IMG/VR virus record: IMGVR_UViG_3300050175_000044
Location: 1 to 24,813 of that record
Length of the DNA stretch: 24,813 nt
Reading direction: 5' to 3' (one strand)
From: a virus
The translations under genes were made by a program, and so were the position numbers. The notes beneath the pieces were generated by a model. The model was not told the origin of the DNA. It saw nothing but the letters and a program-made list of their open reading frames with translations, and did no database searches. How positions within the stretch are numbered: the stretch's first letter is position 1; every line of letters starts with the position of its first letter. This document shows positions 7,570 through 13,667 of the stretch, piece after piece.

Positions 7570-7828
7570 ATTCCCTCTCCAATGTTCTTTTTAATTTTCT
7601 TAAAACAGACAAACCGGCACTACCAAAACCCATACTGATTGCGCCGGTTATCGTAAAACCTAAAAACCCAAGTTTATATATGATTGCAGAATCCAATACC
7701 CATAAGCCAAAGAAACACATGAACGCAAATACCAAAAATCCATGATAAAAAAAGTTATCCCATTCCTTAAAGAAACTGGCTTTTTTATTCATGTGCTGCA
7801 TGTAACTTTGTAGTTCTTCATCAGTCAC
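7547..7828 (-). CDS. Small inner-membrane protein, two helices
   Basis: This 93-aa protein has two hydrophobic stretches, FFYHGFLVFAFMCFFGLWVL (about 26-45) and IIYKLGFLGFTITGAISMGF (about 49-68), between a polar N-terminus and a basic C-terminus, LRKLKRTLEREYERR. Topology is probably N-in/C-in. No holin context is present, because the neighbours are small early genes, so a lysis role is not supported. It overlaps both neighbours (8 nt upstream, 23 nt downstream). Confidence 0.7.
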   Translation of the reverse strand: MTDEELQSYMQHMNKKASFFKEWDNFFYHGFLVFAFMCFFGLWVLDSAIIYKLGFLGFTITGAISMGFGSAGLSVLRKLKRTLEREYERRNSG

Positions 7829-8012
7829 GTTTAGGGCGCTCCTTCTTTTCAGCTTCCATCAATTCAATATAAACTTTTATCTGTGCACTTCTGGCGCATG
7901 TTCTGCAATATGGATGTGACGGAATATCCGGATCAATTACTGGCCAGAATACTTCGGCCTGCTCGCCACAAACAACGCACTTGCAATCCTTTGCATAAAT
8001 TTTGTCAGTCAC
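7821..8012 (-). CDS. Small zinc-finger-like protein (GTG start)
   Basis: This 63-aa protein has CVVCGEQAEVFWPVIDPDIP followed by HPYCRTC, a C-x2-C...C-x2-C arrangement (residues 9-36) typical of a structural zinc site in small phage proteins. I place the start at GTG 8012: AAGGAT lies 7 nt upstream and the codon overlaps the upstream stop (GTGACTGA). An upstream GTG at 8165 would overlap the neighbouring gene by more than 150 nt and is unlikely. The C-terminus is charged (MEAEKKERPKRD). Confidence 0.65.
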   Translation of the reverse strand: MTDKIYAKDCKCVVCGEQAEVFWPVIDPDIPSHPYCRTCARSAQIKVYIELMEAEKKERPKRD

Positions 8013-8280
8013 GCTGCAAATCCTTAAAACTTCTCGCTTGTCTTCTTGGTTTATGTTGGTTAAGAATTTCATCACAGTTATCTGCGGCTTGTCGGTAAAT
8101 TTCCGCCCATTCTCTGCCGCGTGCCACCTTAAGACTGCCAAGGTTTTCTTGTGGCCATAGCGCACGTTCTGCTGATAGCCGGTAAATTATGGCAGTATCG
8201 CGTAACCACTTTAATGCTATTACTAGGTCATCACGTTCAACTAAAAAATCAAACCTTGTTTGTTCCGCGTTTTCAGTCAA
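8005..8280 (-). CDS. Hypothetical phage protein (TTG start)
   Basis: This 91-aa, mostly helical, charged protein has no cysteine cluster or membrane segment apparent; residues 4-40 form FDFLVERDDLVIALKWLRDTA-type amphipathic helices. The start is TTG at 8280, with GAGGAAG about 7 nt upstream, overlapping the preceding gene's end by 8 nt. No family is recognised. It is part of a chain of overlapping genes from 8763 to 7222 that must be translated from one mRNA. Confidence 0.65.
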   Translation of the reverse strand: MTENAEQTRFDFLVERDDLVIALKWLRDTAIIYRLSAERALWPQENLGSLKVARGREWAEIYRQAADNCDEILNQHKPRRQARSFKDLQRD

Positions 8281-8539
8281 TGCACTTCCTCAAGGTCGCT
8301 ATTTCATCATTCAGCTTTTTAACTTCTATCGCGTAATCATCAATTACCGTTTTGTTATGGTCATTGACTTCATACATCTGCGCCCATGCAATGTTAATTG
8401 TGCGATAAGAGTTAATCAGGGCCTGAATGTCACAGGCAACGGATAGATTAGCATCCGGGTCATCACACTCAACTTGTAGTGCCAGTTTGTCTTCCAGTCG
8501 GCGGATTACCGCATTGATATCGGCTGCATTTTCATCCAT
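8273..8539 (-). CDS. Hypothetical protein with C-terminal coiled coil
   Basis: This 88-aa protein starts with a heptad-like segment, INAVIRRLEDKLALQVECDD, and ends with YAIEVKKLNDEIATLRKCID, which looks like a short coiled coil. It carries three cysteines without a zinc pattern. It overlaps the upstream gene by 34 nt. The role is unknown; dimerisation is likely from the heptads. Confidence 0.65.
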   Translation of the reverse strand: MDENAADINAVIRRLEDKLALQVECDDPDANLSVACDIQALINSYRTINIAWAQMYEVNDHNKTVIDDYAIEVKKLNDEIATLRKCID

Positions 8540-8763
8540 GAATCCAGCTCCTTTTTTGCATCGTTAACTGATGTAGCGACCATGCGCGCTGTTTCTTTAA
8601 CAGACTTCGATTCGCCATAACAAAGCCAGATCGTGTTATGTATGATTTCAGCCGTGTTCCTGCGTCTGTCTTCCGGTAACGGTTCATCTATCAATGTGTC
8701 TGCAAGGCGCGTGACTCTGTGTTGATAAATCTTGAATCTAATTCCGTTTAGCCAATTAATCAT
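8506..8763 (-). CDS. Hypothetical protein, first gene of a leftward operon
   Basis: This 85-aa basic, helical protein begins MINWLNGIRFKIYQHRVTRL. A segment resembling a turn (SVKETARMVATSVNDAKKEL) sits near the C-terminus, but it is not a confident helix-turn-helix. The ribosome site is excellent (AAGGAAGG, 6-8 nt before the ATG). It heads the overlapping chain down to 7222; a promoter must lie just right of 8763, but I see no strong -35/-10 pair. Confidence 0.65.
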   Translation of the reverse strand: MINWLNGIRFKIYQHRVTRLADTLIDEPLPEDRRRNTAEIIHNTIWLCYGESKSVKETARMVATSVNDAKKELDSWMKMQPISMR

Positions 8764-8782
8764 TAATTCCTTCCTTAATTAG

Positions 8783-8974
8783 ATGACTGACAGGCACAGC
8801 TTGATTAAAAATAGCACTTACCCCCATAACTTTGAAGGCTATCATGGTCAAGCCGCAGTCATGCCCATCAGTCAAAACAAAGAAGCCAGCAAACCAAGCT
8901 ATCACTCAACATCGGGTTGGGATGTAAATGCTAAAGCGCTTGATTCGCTGGCTAAACAAAATGGCCGATACTGA
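8783..8974 (+). CDS. Doubtful small ORF
   Basis: This is a 63-codon frame with polar composition (HSLIKNSTYPHNFEGYHGQA region) and no recognisable family. It has an ATG but no ribosome site upstream (TTAATTAG), and its last codons form one arm of the long inverted repeat at 8962-9037. It is the only plus-strand frame of any length here. It is listed so the reader knows it exists; it may equally be chance. Confidence 0.25.
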   Translation: MTDRHSLIKNSTYPHNFEGYHGQAAVMPISQNKEASKPSYHSTSGWDVNAKALDSLAKQNGRY

Positions 8975-9037
8975 CTGCTTATGCATAGGATGTGGGATAT
9001 GGAATTTATGCATAATCAGTAATACCAATATCGGCCA
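8962..9037. repeat. Long imperfect inverted repeat (22 bp of stem)
   Basis: TGGCCGATA (8962-8970) pairs with TATCGGCCA (9029-9037). Inside it, ACTGCTTATGCATA (8974-8987) pairs with TATGCATAATCAGT (9007-9020) with one mismatch. The whole can fold into one arm with a 19-nt loop. It could be an RNA hairpin, a protein-binding cruciform or part of a replication origin; the sequence alone does not decide. Confidence 0.7.
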
Positions 9038-9039
9038 AA

Positions 9040-9302
9040 ACTAAAAAGAGCCAGCCCGTCAGAGGGAACCAACGAACCAGCCAAACAGGGGCCAGTAAGA
9101 ACGGGACTAGAAATCAGCCTAGACCGTACTGCTACCTTACTGGCCTGCCAGGGAAGCCCACCGGGTCAGGATAAGCCTCACTAACAATGTCACTATAGCA
9201 CAGCTTGCTGACATGGTGAACTAGAGGGAGTTAAATTCTGTGCCTGGGATGCCTCCCGCCTCCCGCAATCGCGTTTTCCGGGGGTACCCCCTCCGTTTTT
9301 TT
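9040..9302 (+). ncRNA. Candidate structured non-coding RNA
   Basis: This stretch has no convincing gene but nested complementarity. GGCCAGTAAG (9090-9099) pairs with CTTACTGGCC (9136-9145). Inside it, ACGG (9101-9104) pairs with CCGT (9124-9127), and CTAG (9107-9110) with CTAG (9119-9122). CAGC/GCTG forms a further small hairpin near 9201-9210. The region ends in a terminator-like element at 9280-9302. The layout fits a plus-strand small RNA of roughly 260 nt; no promoter is assigned and no known RNA family is recognised. Confidence 0.4.
9280..9302 (+). terminator. Probable intrinsic terminator
   Basis: The palindrome GGGGGTACCCCC (9280-9291) is followed by TCCG and seven T residues. The stem is short (4 bp around GTAC) but GC-only. 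It would end a plus-strand transcript coming from the structured region at 9040-9280; no gene lies directly upstream to need it. Confidence 0.5.
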
Positions 9303-9584
9303 GTTCTGCAAGTGATTGATTTTTCACTGAATCAGCCCGTCTTAAATCTTACAGGTTTAATGATTACCATTGTTTACAGTGACTTACAGCTAGTAGGCAG
9401 TGCTACAGCACTCAAGGGACATCTAGACCAGGGAGACCAGGACAAAATGATCCAGGTCGGCGGCTGAATAGCCAATAAATGCGCGCCCACTAAATGCATC
9501 CAGCCCATAATAGCTTTTAACTATCACTGGCCACTATTGATAGAAAATAGCTATCAGTTCACGCATACCTTTATATAGTCCAAA
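9303..9584. other. Non-coding stretch before the accessory operon
   Basis: I see no supported gene here; a 75-codon GTG-started frame crossing it has an unlike-protein composition. It contains TGGCCACTATT (9528-9538), the reverse complement of part of the spacer hairpins at 10171 and 11302, and CTATC/GATAG inverted repeats around 9521-9555. The latter may be operators for the promoter at 9633. Confidence 0.4.
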
Positions 9585-9600
9585 CGTGACCAAGATCACA
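9585..9600. promoter_or_regulatory. CRP/FNR-like binding site
   Basis: CGTGA-CCAAGA-TCACA matches the TGTGA-N6-TCACA consensus at 9 of 10 positions. Its centre lies about 74 bp upstream of the expected transcription start of the accessory operon, a spacing compatible with class I activation. Host CRP control is inferred from the match only. Confidence 0.45.
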
Positions 9601-9632
9601 CAATTAAACCTGTATTTATGCACTTTTATTGC

Positions 9633-9660
9633 TTGTTTTGGGTGTTTAACTCCCTATAAT
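9633..9660 (+). promoter_or_regulatory. Promoter of the accessory operon
   Basis: There is a perfect -10, TATAAT (9655-9660), with TTGTTT (9633-9638) 16 bp upstream as a weak -35. Transcription would start near 9667, just at a decayed copy of the shared leader word (GAGTTGAGACCATAA). The weak -35 fits activator dependence (see the CRP-like site). Confidence 0.65.
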
Positions 9661-9696
9661 TATAAGAGTTGAGACCATAACCAAGAGGCAAAGACA

Positions 9697-9789
9697 ATGG
9701 ACGGAATGATGATAGTTATACTTGTATGGTGCATCGCTGGCGGCATAGCTGGCCATGCAATTATTTTTTCACGCTACATTTGGGAATAA
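9697..9789 (+). CDS. 30-aa membrane peptide
   Basis: The frame reads MDGMMIVILVWCIAGGIAGH then AIIFSRYIWE. It is one transmembrane helix with small-residue packing motifs (GGIAG) and a short basic/aromatic tail. AAGAGG lies 9 nt before the ATG. It is the first frame after the operon promoter and is followed 27 nt later by the next gene. The size is like phage membrane toxins or regulators, but no family is recognised. Confidence 0.6.
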   Translation: MDGMMIVILVWCIAGGIAGHAIIFSRYIWE

Positions 9790-9816
9790 TCCCGCTAATT
9801 AAAAGAGGTTGAGACC

Positions 9817-10161
9817 ATGAGCAAACCAGAAACAGGTTTAATAGTTGACGTTTACCGCGATCAATATGATGGGACTAATGGCGGCATATCATCTAAATAT
9901 GAGCGCTTTGTTTTATTAGGTGTTGACGCGCCTTTTACACCGGACGATATGACACCGGCACTTAAGATTGTTAAGCGCTTTTTATTTGGTCGTGATTACT
10001 ATCATTTAGAGCCGATTGATCCATGCCCATCTAATCAAGTGGGCTATATGTTCGGCGGTAATTTTGCGTATTCATCGGACAGCCGTTTTCCTAATGATTA
10101 CCCGCTACCAATACATGATCGCTCTGAAACTCAAGAGCAATACGATACCTTAAGCCGTTAA
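9817..10161 (+). CDS. Conserved-looking phage/plasmid protein of unknown function
   Basis: This 114-aa protein is soluble, with the pattern VYRDQYDGTNGGISSKYERF near the start and GGNFAYSSDSRFPNDYPLPI HDR near the end. Proteins with this NGGISS...GGNF.YSSDSRF signature occur on proteobacterial plasmids and phages, as far as I can recall; none has a known job. The start is preceded by the exact word GAGGTTGAGACCATG (9805-9819). It has no hairpin in its leader, unlike later genes of the operon. Confidence 0.75.
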   Translation: MSKPETGLIVDVYRDQYDGTNGGISSKYERFVLLGVDAPFTPDDMTPALKIVKRFLFGRDYYHLEPIDPCPSNQVGYMFGGNFAYSSDSRFPNDYPLPIHDRSETQEQYDTLSR

Positions 10162-10170
10162 TGTTCCACT

Positions 10171-10235
10171 TATGGCCATTAGAAATAGTGGCCATAGTTG
10201 GCAATATTGCCAGATTAAAAGAGGTTGAGACCATG
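10171..10235 (+). promoter_or_regulatory. Leader module: two hairpins plus shared start word
   Basis: Arms TATGGCCA (10171-10178) and TGGCCATA (10189-10196) enclose TTAGAAATAG. A perfect palindrome, TGGCAATATTGCCA, follows at 10199-10212. The shared word GAGGTTGAGACCATG closes the module at 10221-10235. The central 24 nt of the first hairpin recurs exactly at 11303-11326. Confidence 0.7.
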
Positions 10236-10706
10236 ACTAAACAAGTATTTTATGATTCGAGTGTTACCCGTACTAACAAGGTATTTTTTGATCCTTGTGG
10301 CGATGCTATCGGCTTATGCATCCAGGATAATATGCTATCCAATGGTGTAGGCCATTATTCCGGTAAAACTTTGGAAGATTTCCAGCACGATCACCCGCTA
10401 ATGATGATCGTTGACGTGGATCAAGCTATTGCATGGATTGAAGATTATTACAGGACGGAACCGGAAGAAATCACGGAAAGTTATTTTGATTTTTCGCTTG
10501 AAGTATTGCCGCCGATACAATGGATCACGCGCACGCGCTGCGAGTCCTTCAAAATGTCCGAACGTTTAACCGGTAATATTACCGGCATTTATGCCAGAGT
10601 TGGCAACCGTTTTTTTTCTTTTAATGATTCTATCAAGCTAGACCATGATGCAATTATTCATAAGGTAAAACATAGCGCAGCATTCAAAAACAAGCGCAAA
10701 CAGTAA
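10233..10706 (+). CDS. Hypothetical accessory protein
   Basis: This 157-aa protein has FYDSSVTRTNKVFFDPCGDA, an acidic middle (IAWIEDYYRTEPEEITESYF) and a C-terminal block, MSERLTGNITGIYARVGNRF FSFND. The pattern PPIQW...ESFKMSERL...IYARVGNRFF resembles plasmid-borne proteins of unknown function. The start is fixed by the shared word ending at 10235; the frame open upstream to 10161 lies in the hairpin leader. It is second of the accessory genes with the leader module. Confidence 0.7.
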   Translation: MTKQVFYDSSVTRTNKVFFDPCGDAIGLCIQDNMLSNGVGHYSGKTLEDFQHDHPLMMIVDVDQAIAWIEDYYRTEPEEITESYFDFSLEVLPPIQWITRTRCESFKMSERLTGNITGIYARVGNRFFSFNDSIKLDHDAIIHKVKHSAAFKNKRKQ

Positions 10707-10712
10707 ACCATT

Positions 10713-10779
10713 AAAGCCCGTTTATGATAGCGGGCTTTTGTGGCAATACTGCCAGACTAGAAAAAAGGTTGAGACCATG
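10713..10779 (+). promoter_or_regulatory. Leader module: terminator-like stem, small stem, start word
   Basis: AAAGCCCG (10713-10720) pairs with CGGGCTTT (10731-10738) and is followed by a short T-tract, like a leaky terminator. TGGCA-ATAC-TGCCA follows (10741-10754). The shared word, as AAGGTTGAGACCATG, ends at 10779. The first stem may lower read-through to distal genes. Confidence 0.65.
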
Positions 10780-11292
10780 ATCTATGATATCAAGACAAAA
10801 CACCACGGAGAGCAAGCGCTAGCACTTGTATGCTTGCAAGTATTATCACTGATTGAAAAGCATTATAAACCGTTTGACGGCCAGCGCGGCCAGATTCAGG
10901 ACGGCTCAAGCGCTAAATTCATCAAAGTTACAAAGGCATTCCAGCAAGATTGTGAAAAACTCACGGATGCGCGCATATGGGTTAAAAATGATGCCTATTC
11001 AGTCAGCATTAACATTGATATACATACACCGAACCCGGACAACGTGAGTTGTAGCTATTACAAGGAATACATCTACATAGGCGAGTATAAATCCTTAGAG
11101 AATTTCCAGCGCTCGCAAGATTTTAGTTATAGCTTTGACAAGTCAGCCACGACAAAACGCCTTAATCGTATATTAAAAACAACGGTAAAAGACATTGAAA
11201 CCGCTAAAGATAAAATAAAAAAACTAGATGATGAAATAGACAAGGCGCGCAGTTCAATCCCGCATACTTTTAGAGATTGCTTGCCAAATTAA
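10777..11292 (+). CDS. Hypothetical accessory protein, coiled-coil C-terminus
   Basis: This 171-aa soluble protein has residues 1-60 rich in helix-formers (HHGEQALALVCLQVLSLIEK), a Tyr-rich centre (SCSYYKEYIYIGEYKSLENF) and, at about residues 125-160, a Lys/Asp-rich heptad region (TVKDIETAKDKIKKLDDEID). No family is recognised. The start is set by AAGGTTGAGACCATG; the frame upstream is leader. Confidence 0.7.
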   Translation: MIYDIKTKHHGEQALALVCLQVLSLIEKHYKPFDGQRGQIQDGSSAKFIKVTKAFQQDCEKLTDARIWVKNDAYSVSINIDIHTPNPDNVSCSYYKEYIYIGEYKSLENFQRSQDFSYSFDKSATTKRLNRILKTTVKDIETAKDKIKKLDDEIDKARSSIPHTFRDCLPN

Positions 11293-11301
11293 AATCCCCT
11301 T

Positions 11302-11368
11302 AATGGCCATTAGAAATAGTGGCCATTGTGGGTTATTTTACCCGGCACTATTCAAGGTTGAGACCATG
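11302..11368 (+). promoter_or_regulatory. Leader module: repeated hairpin plus start word
   Basis: AATGGCCA (11302-11309) and TGGCCATT (11320-11327) enclose the same ten-base loop, TTAGAAATAG, as the leader at 10171. A weaker GGGT/ACCC stem follows, then AAGGTTGAGACCATG (11354-11368). Confidence 0.65.
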
Positions 11369-11686
11369 ATCAGTATTCAAGAGCAAGCAAATCACGCAGC
11401 GCAAGCTATACGCGCGCAAGGCACAAAAACCCTGTATTTATTCCCACTTAAAAAACGCATGAACGCGCAGTCTAATGAGTTTAGGCTAGCGTTATTCTGC
11501 AATCTGCTAACCACTGGTCGCCACTATGGCGAGAGCGAGCAAGGCACGTTAGACAGGCTAACCAGGGATATCCAGGGCGCGGGCTATACAATCCAGGAAG
11601 TTGATCCGGATGAATACGTTAAAAAGGATTATATCCAGGAAATAAAACGCCAAACAGCCAAAACGCCTACCAGGATCGCAGCATAG
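11366..11686 (+). CDS. Hypothetical accessory protein
   Basis: This 106-aa basic, helical protein has ISIQEQANHAAQAIRAQGTK, then FPLKKRMNAQSNEFRLALFC and TLDRLTRDIQGAGYTIQEVD. There is no catalytic or binding motif that I can name; the repeated amphipathic helices suggest a small nucleic-acid- or protein-binding module. The start follows from the shared word. Confidence 0.65.
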   Translation: MISIQEQANHAAQAIRAQGTKTLYLFPLKKRMNAQSNEFRLALFCNLLTTGRHYGESEQGTLDRLTRDIQGAGYTIQEVDPDEYVKKDYIQEIKRQTAKTPTRIAA

Positions 11687-11695
11687 AAAGCCCTT

Positions 11696-11782
11696 AAAGC
11701 CCATTATTCCCTAGTGGATTAGTGGGCTTTGTGGGCAATTCTGCCTGAATTTAGCTAAACTAGATAAGAGGTTGAGACCATG
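11696..11782 (+). promoter_or_regulatory. Leader module: two hairpins, 16-nt dispersed repeat, start word
   Basis: AAAGCCCA (11696-11703) pairs with TGGGCTTT (11723-11730). GGCA-ATTC-TGCC follows (11734-11745). GCCTGAATTTAGCTAA (11743-11758) recurs exactly at 23672-23687, with 12 nt of it at 12374-12385. GAGGTTGAGACCATG ends at 11782. Confidence 0.65.
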
Positions 11783-12262
11783 CATAGACAATCAATAGAA
11801 CATCATGATCAGCAAATGCTACGTGGTACGCATATCATCCACAATTTAATGCGACCACTTAGCGCACGCCTTGAAACTCGCAAACATTGCGGGCCTTATT
11901 ATGGCAGTCCTGCATACGCTGGCATTGATAACAGTCGATTTTTTTATCTTGATTCTGATTTTATGCCTTCCCTGCGTTGGCAATGGGCCGATGATGTTGT
12001 CAGTCTTAACCATACAGGCTGGTACAGCGATGATGATGGCATAGCAGAAACTATTCGCGGAATTGTTATGCGTTTACCCCATGAGCGCGGTTTTATTGCG
12101 GGCTGGTCAATGGGTGAAAGCATGGCAAGCGAGATTGAGATCAGTATCTACCCTGACCAGGAAAGCGCAGCTTATGCCGCCGATACCATGGCGGAACATG
12201 CCGCCGAACGTCAGCGCGACTATGAAAGGGAGCAAGCCCTAGAATTAAACTTTGACGATTGA
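11780..12262 (+). CDS. Conserved-looking phage/plasmid protein of unknown function
   Basis: This 160-aa acidic protein has a centre reading NHTGWYSDDDGIAETIRGIV followed by RLPHERGFIAGWSMGESMAS, and a C-terminal DQESAAYAADTMAEHAAERQ helix. The HTGWY(T/S)D...RGIV.RLPH.RGF.AGWSMG.GM signature is one I associate with phage and plasmid accessory proteins without known function. The start is set by the shared word. It is the best-conserved-looking member of the operon and the best one to use in a search. Confidence 0.75.
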   Translation: MHRQSIEHHDQQMLRGTHIIHNLMRPLSARLETRKHCGPYYGSPAYAGIDNSRFFYLDSDFMPSLRWQWADDVVSLNHTGWYSDDDGIAETIRGIVMRLPHERGFIAGWSMGESMASEIEISIYPDQESAAYAADTMAEHAAERQRDYEREQALELNFDD

Positions 12263-12294
12263 TCCAGGCTGTAATAGCTTAAAGTAAGTCCTTT

Positions 12295-12411
12295 ATACGC
12301 ATTCTTTTGAGTGCGTATAGTGGGCTTGACTGCCTACACTGCCACTAGTCTTGCACTGGTGGCGTTTTGCTGTCCTGAATTTAGCGACTTATATTGGAGG
12401 TTGAGACTATG
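12295..12411 (+). promoter_or_regulatory. Leader module before the last accessory gene
   Basis: ATACGCA (12295-12301) pairs with TGCGTAT (12312-12318). GCCAC (12341-12345) pairs with GTGGC (12359-12363), extended inward by AGT/ACT. CCTGAATTTAGC (12374-12385) is the dispersed repeat. The start word is the variant GAGGTTGAGACTATG (12397-12411). Confidence 0.6.
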
Positions 12412-12606
12412 CATATAATATCTGAAATAAAATCCAATGGCGTGACACATATCACTGAAAACTGGCCAAGCTGGGACGCTGTTATAGATGATTTAGCCGT
12501 ATTAACGAAATTAAACTATACAGCCTATGCCACGGTCATGCATCGCAGGTACGTCATTGTAATCATCAAGCGAGCTAAGGTTAAACCCGCTTTATCCTGC
12601 GTTTAG
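12409..12606 (+). CDS. Small hypothetical accessory protein
   Basis: This 65-aa protein, beginning MHIISEIKSNGVTHITENWP, ends in a beta-rich, basic segment (YATVMHRRYVIVIIKRAKVK). It has no recognised family. The start is fixed by the shared word. Its 3' end overlaps, tail to tail, the end of the leftward YkgJ-type gene by 26 nt, and no clear terminator is seen between the two convergent units, so transcriptional interference or antisense pairing is possible. Confidence 0.65.
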   Translation: MHIISEIKSNGVTHITENWPSWDAVIDDLAVLTKLNYTAYATVMHRRYVIVIIKRAKVKPALSCV

Positions 12607-12931
12607 CGGCTTGTATTACAACATCAGGGATTATCTGCTTGGCTTGCGGATAGTCCCTGATTATCTTTAACAAATCCCTACAATCAAACTGTTTACACCG
12701 TACCGGCGCACGATCATGAATAGTGCAGCCTGTTTTTCTATCCAGGTAAACACAATCCCCATTTTCTTTATGTGCCAGGACGCGCTTGCCCCTGTATTCC
12801 TCAGTAATATAATCCGTTTCATCATCACCAAGTTCAGGCTGTAAATAAATCGCATCCCACTTACAACATTCATGGCACGCACCGCAAGGCACCCGCTTGA
12901 ATTTAGCTACTTTTTCCGCTTTGAGTTTCAA
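12581..12931 (-). CDS. YkgJ-type cysteine-cluster protein (putative metal binding)
   Basis: This 116-aa protein has a CxxCxxCC cluster at residues 16-23 (CGACHECC), then C60, C69 (DCVYLDRKTGCTIHDRAPVR), C79 and C84 (CKQFDC). This is the full pattern of the YkgJ/CxxCxxCC family, proposed to bind zinc or an iron-sulfur cluster; the biochemical role is unknown. It is the last gene of the leftward early operon and overlaps the upstream gene by 4 nt (ATGA). Confidence 0.85.
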   Translation of the reverse strand: MKLKAEKVAKFKRVPCGACHECCKWDAIYLQPELGDDETDYITEEYRGKRVLAHKENGDCVYLDRKTGCTIHDRAPVRCKQFDCRDLLKIIRDYPQAKQIIPDVVIQAAKRRIKRV

Positions 12932-13302
12932 ACTTTGCCGTCATGTTTACGAAAAATTTTTTCATCATCGTTTTCTAACACTTTATCCATGAAAACCTGA
13001 AAATTATGGTCAACCCTTTCCAAGTATCGTTTCTGCAATCCAGCCATCCTGCTCAATTCTTCACCATCAGCAGTTACAGAATAGGCTATTGGTAACAATA
13101 TCTCATGCAGTCTGGCAGATAGCGCACCGATTATTGCAGCTCCATCCCGCATTTCATTCTTTGATCCTTCAAACTTAATCCCTGGTTCACCAGTATCTTC
13201 ATCATCATGGATTACATAACCCAACTTGCCTAACACCATAAAAAAAAGCACTCGGCCTGTTTCGTTTAATTCTTCTTCACGTTCAGTTAATTTATTTGTC
13301 AT
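12928..13302 (-). CDS. Hypothetical early protein
   Basis: This 124-aa acidic, helical protein (MTNKLTEREEELNETGRVLF, IIGALSARLHEILLPIAY) has no family I recognise. Its start carries the exact shared word GAGGTTGAGACCATG on the minus strand (13300-13314), linking it to the accessory operon's translational signal although it is leftward. The longer frame to 13320 would start in that word's upstream sequence and is rejected. It is coupled to the downstream YkgJ-type gene. Confidence 0.7.
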   Translation of the reverse strand: MTNKLTEREEELNETGRVLFFMVLGKLGYVIHDDEDTGEPGIKFEGSKNEMRDGAAIIGALSARLHEILLPIAYSVTADGEELSRMAGLQKRYLERVDHNFQVFMDKVLENDDEKIFRKHDGKV

Positions 13303-13314
13303 GGTCTCAACCTC

Positions 13315-13667
13315 ACTCACTCTAGTTATTCATTAATTTCAGACATAGTTGCAGCTATTGTTTATGCCCAGTGTTGACTGTGATTATTACTGATGTTGGC
13401 TAGGAAACGGCTGGCTCGGAGCAAAGCAGGAACAAGCCCTTAGCCATTACTAAAGGTTGCTCCGCTTGCCCGAGCCAGGATGCCAGCTTAGGTATCCGTA
13501 TGGTCGTCACATTGTTCCGCTACTATGCAGACAAGCAACACGCAGTCGCTTGCCCTGTCTCGGCTTCCGGAACTTAGCAGCAGCCTTGCGCTATGAGACA
13601 GCCCATTCCTAACGCATAAGACACTGGCCGGAACGGTTCTCCCAAATATAACCAGTGAATCTAACCA
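13315..13667. ncRNA. Highly structured non-coding gap, candidate RNA
   Basis: There is no convincing gene in 353 nt, but dense complementarity. CTGGCTCGG (13411-13419) pairs with CCGAGCCAG (13470-13478). GGAGCAA (13418-13424) pairs with TTGCTCC (13457-13463), and CCTTAG (13438-13443) with CTAAAGG (13450-13456). CTGTCTC and GAGACAG (about 13555-13600) form another 7-bp stem. CACTGG (13622-13627) pairs with CCAGTG (13652-13657) around an AAC/GTT stem. The strand is unknown; in the leftward operon it would be a long structured spacer. It does not fold as a tRNA and matches no family that I know. Confidence 0.45.

Noticed and set aside
7547-7828. Two-helix membrane protein as the phage holin
   Set aside because: It lies among small early-type genes with no endolysin or spanin beside it, so the topology alone is insufficient.
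7821-8165. Longer form of the zinc-finger-like gene starting at GTG 8165
   Set aside because: It would overlap its neighbour by over 150 nt with no ribosome site, whereas GTG 8012 has AAGGAT and a tight stop-start overlap.
9240-9467. 75-codon GTG-started frame on the plus strand
   Set aside because: It runs through a terminator-like palindrome and T-tract, has unlike-protein composition, and its ribosome site is too far from the start.
9817-12606. Accessory operon as a toxin-antitoxin or known anti-restriction cassette
   Set aside because: No protein shows ArdA, Ocr, Dar or known toxin-antitoxin motifs; only unknown families are visible.
13411-13478. Possible tRNA in the structured gap
   Set aside because: The outer stem and length are tRNA-like, but there is no T-loop TTCRA, no D-loop GG and no plausible anticodon arm.
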